From Christensenella sp. UBA4651 (GTDB taxonomy: Bacteria > Bacillota > Clostridia > Christensenellales > UBA1242), in NCBI GenBank assembly GCA_002405615.1, contig DHMD01000006.1, positions 1 through 6,688 of the forward strand: a stretch of 6,688 nt of DNA. Direction: 5' to 3'. This document shows, one piece after another, positions 6,359-6,688 of the stretch. The stretch's first letter is position 1. Every line of letters begins with the position of its first letter. Made by a program: the position numbers and the translations under genes. The notes under the pieces are model-generated. The model had not been told where the DNA came from and ran no database searches. It saw only the letters and a list, made by a program, of their open reading frames with translations.

Positions 6359-6436
6359 GGGCTACTGCGTGTCGGCGTTTCGCCGACACAATGCCTATCG
6401 GCATCGTACACTGCCGTGTACGCAGTAGCCCTTTTT
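6359..6436 (+). ncRNA. Cloverleaf-like structured element (three hairpins inside a closing stem)
   Basis: GGGCTACTGCG (6359-6369) pairs perfectly with CGCAGTAGCCC (6421-6431); T6370-A6420 can add a twelfth pair. Inside lie hairpin 1, TGTCGGCG/CGCCGACA (6370-6377/6381-6388, loop TTT); hairpin 2, ATGCC/GGCAT (6391-6395/6400-6404, loop TATC); and hairpin 3, GTACAC/GTGTAC (6406-6411/6416-6421, loop TGCC). End base pairs can shift between stems at the junction. A T-run follows (6432-6436). Arm lengths and loops do not fit tRNA and there is no anticodon arm or T-loop consensus. It may be a structured RNA, an elaborate terminator, or a dispersed palindromic repeat with 12-base inverted ends. The pairing is seen directly; the RNA role is not established. 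The + orientation is chosen because the T-run follows only on that strand. Confidence 0.55.
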
Positions 6437-6490
6437 GCTTCATTGCCAATTATTCACATAACATTCAAAATAGTGAAATTTTTCCAAAAC

Positions 6491-6519
6491 AAAAAATTTT
6501 GAAAAAATTTTGAAAAATT
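6491..6519. repeat. Phased A/T-tract repeat (11-base period)
   Basis: AAAAAATTTTG occurs at 6491-6501 and again at 6502-6512, followed by AAAAATT (6513-6519). A-tracts repeating at about one helical turn are known to bend DNA. The block ends about 12 bases before the -35 box of the last promoter, where an UP element or curved activator region would sit. Confidence 0.55.
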
Positions 6520-6521
6520 AT

Positions 6522-6554
6522 GTCAAATCGTTTGACTAATTTTGTCAAAATTAG
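6522..6554. promoter_or_regulatory. Two abutting palindromes, candidate operator
   Basis: GTCAAA-TCG-TTTGAC (6522-6536) and CTAATTTT-GTC-AAAATTAG (6536-6554) share base 6536. The first overlaps the -35 box and the second fills the spacer up to the -10 box. TGTCAAA recurs at 6521 and 6543, exactly 22 bases (about two helical turns) apart, with an inverted TTTGAC between them. This layout suits a repressor that blocks RNA polymerase. The regulator is unknown. Confidence 0.5.
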
Positions 6555-6561
6555 GTATACT
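6532..6561 (+). promoter_or_regulatory. Promoter of the gene at the right edge
   Basis: TTGACT (6532-6537) and TATACT (6556-6561) are separated by 18 bases, a good sigma-A match. The start would be near 6568. This leaves a leader of about 110 bases before the ATG at 6678, longer than for any other gene here. I found no strong hairpin or known riboswitch consensus in the leader. Confidence 0.7.
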
Positions 6562-6677
6562 AAACACATAAGTGGGGTTAGTGAATCGGGCAAACACACC
6601 AAAACTTGTAAAAAACAGATAAAAAGCACAGCAGAAAATATAGTGCAAAATAAGTTCAAAAATAGGGAGGAAAAGTT

Positions 6678-6688
6678 ATGAACAAGGG
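6678..6688 (+). CDS. Start of an unidentified gene running off the window
   Basis: ATG at 6678 preceded by AGGGAGG (6664-6670), the strongest Shine-Dalgarno site in the window, at 7-base spacing and downstream of a good promoter. Only Met-Asn-Lys and part of the next codon are visible, so no function can be assigned. Confidence 0.7.

Noticed and set aside
6359..6431. tRNA gene
   Set aside because: Size and cloverleaf outline suggest it, but arm lengths (11, 8, 5, 6), 3-4 base loops and the absence of D-loop and T-loop consensus and of any anticodon loop rule it out.
6521..6549. CtsR heat-shock operator
   Set aside because: The TGTCAAA half-sites recall the CtsR heptad, but CtsR boxes are closely spaced direct repeats, while here the near pair is inverted and the direct copies are 22 bases apart.
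6572..6590. MraZ-type box (GTGGGG repeats) in the right-edge leader
   Set aside because: Only one GTGGGG is present (6572-6577); the next G-run (TCGGG) is a poor match and wrongly spaced.
6465..6659. 64-codon hydrophobic minus-strand open frame at the right end
   Set aside because: Starts at TTG without a Shine-Dalgarno site and lies over a good plus-strand promoter and leader; hydrophobicity is explained by the AT-rich DNA.

Overview
The window reads as chromosome of a low-GC Gram-positive bacterium (Bacillota, most likely the Clostridia side). The evidence is AT-rich DNA, strong purine-rich Shine-Dalgarno sites (GAGG, GAGGAG, GGGAGG), recognisable sigma-70/sigma-A promoters (for example TTGCTT-N17-TATAAT before rpmE), U-tract hairpin terminators, a four-cysteine L31 protein and the cluster rpmE-prmC-prfA. 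Placement below phylum level is inference.

Left part (1-3775, all +): an AT-rich leader, then murC (peptidoglycan precursor ligase), rpmE (ribosomal protein L31) from its own promoter, and prmC and prfA, which are coupled by a one-base stop/start overlap. PrmC methylates the GGQ glutamine of release factor 1, the prfA product, so enzyme and substrate are co-translated. A hairpin plus T-tract lies between rpmE and prmC and probably lowers prmC-prfA expression relative to rpmE. A near-perfect bidirectional terminator (3871-3908) separates prfA from the convergent gene.

Middle part (3925-5947): a minus-strand PLP enzyme of the alpha-oxoamine synthase family that most resembles bacterial serine palmitoyltransferase. 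Divergently from it, across about 140 bases, starts a two-gene unit. Its first gene is an ABC-type ATPase with an intact Walker A but altered signature, Walker B glutamate and H-switch. Its second gene overlaps the first by 11 bases and encodes a short protein with only the C-terminal helix-turn-helix of PucR/CdaR regulators. No transporter membrane subunit is present. The pair looks like a regulatory module rather than a transporter, which is an inference.

Right part (6309-6677): 369 bases without a gene but full of structure. There is a simple terminator, then a G-rich run leading into a 73-base cloverleaf-like element (11-12 bp outer stem enclosing three hairpins) that ends in a T-run. Next come helically phased A-tracts and a good promoter covered by two abutting palindromes. 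A leader of about 110 bases follows, and a strong RBS with the first codons of a gene that leaves the window. The cloverleaf, the degenerate ATPase/HTH pair and the palindrome-covered promoter are the parts most worth pursuing.
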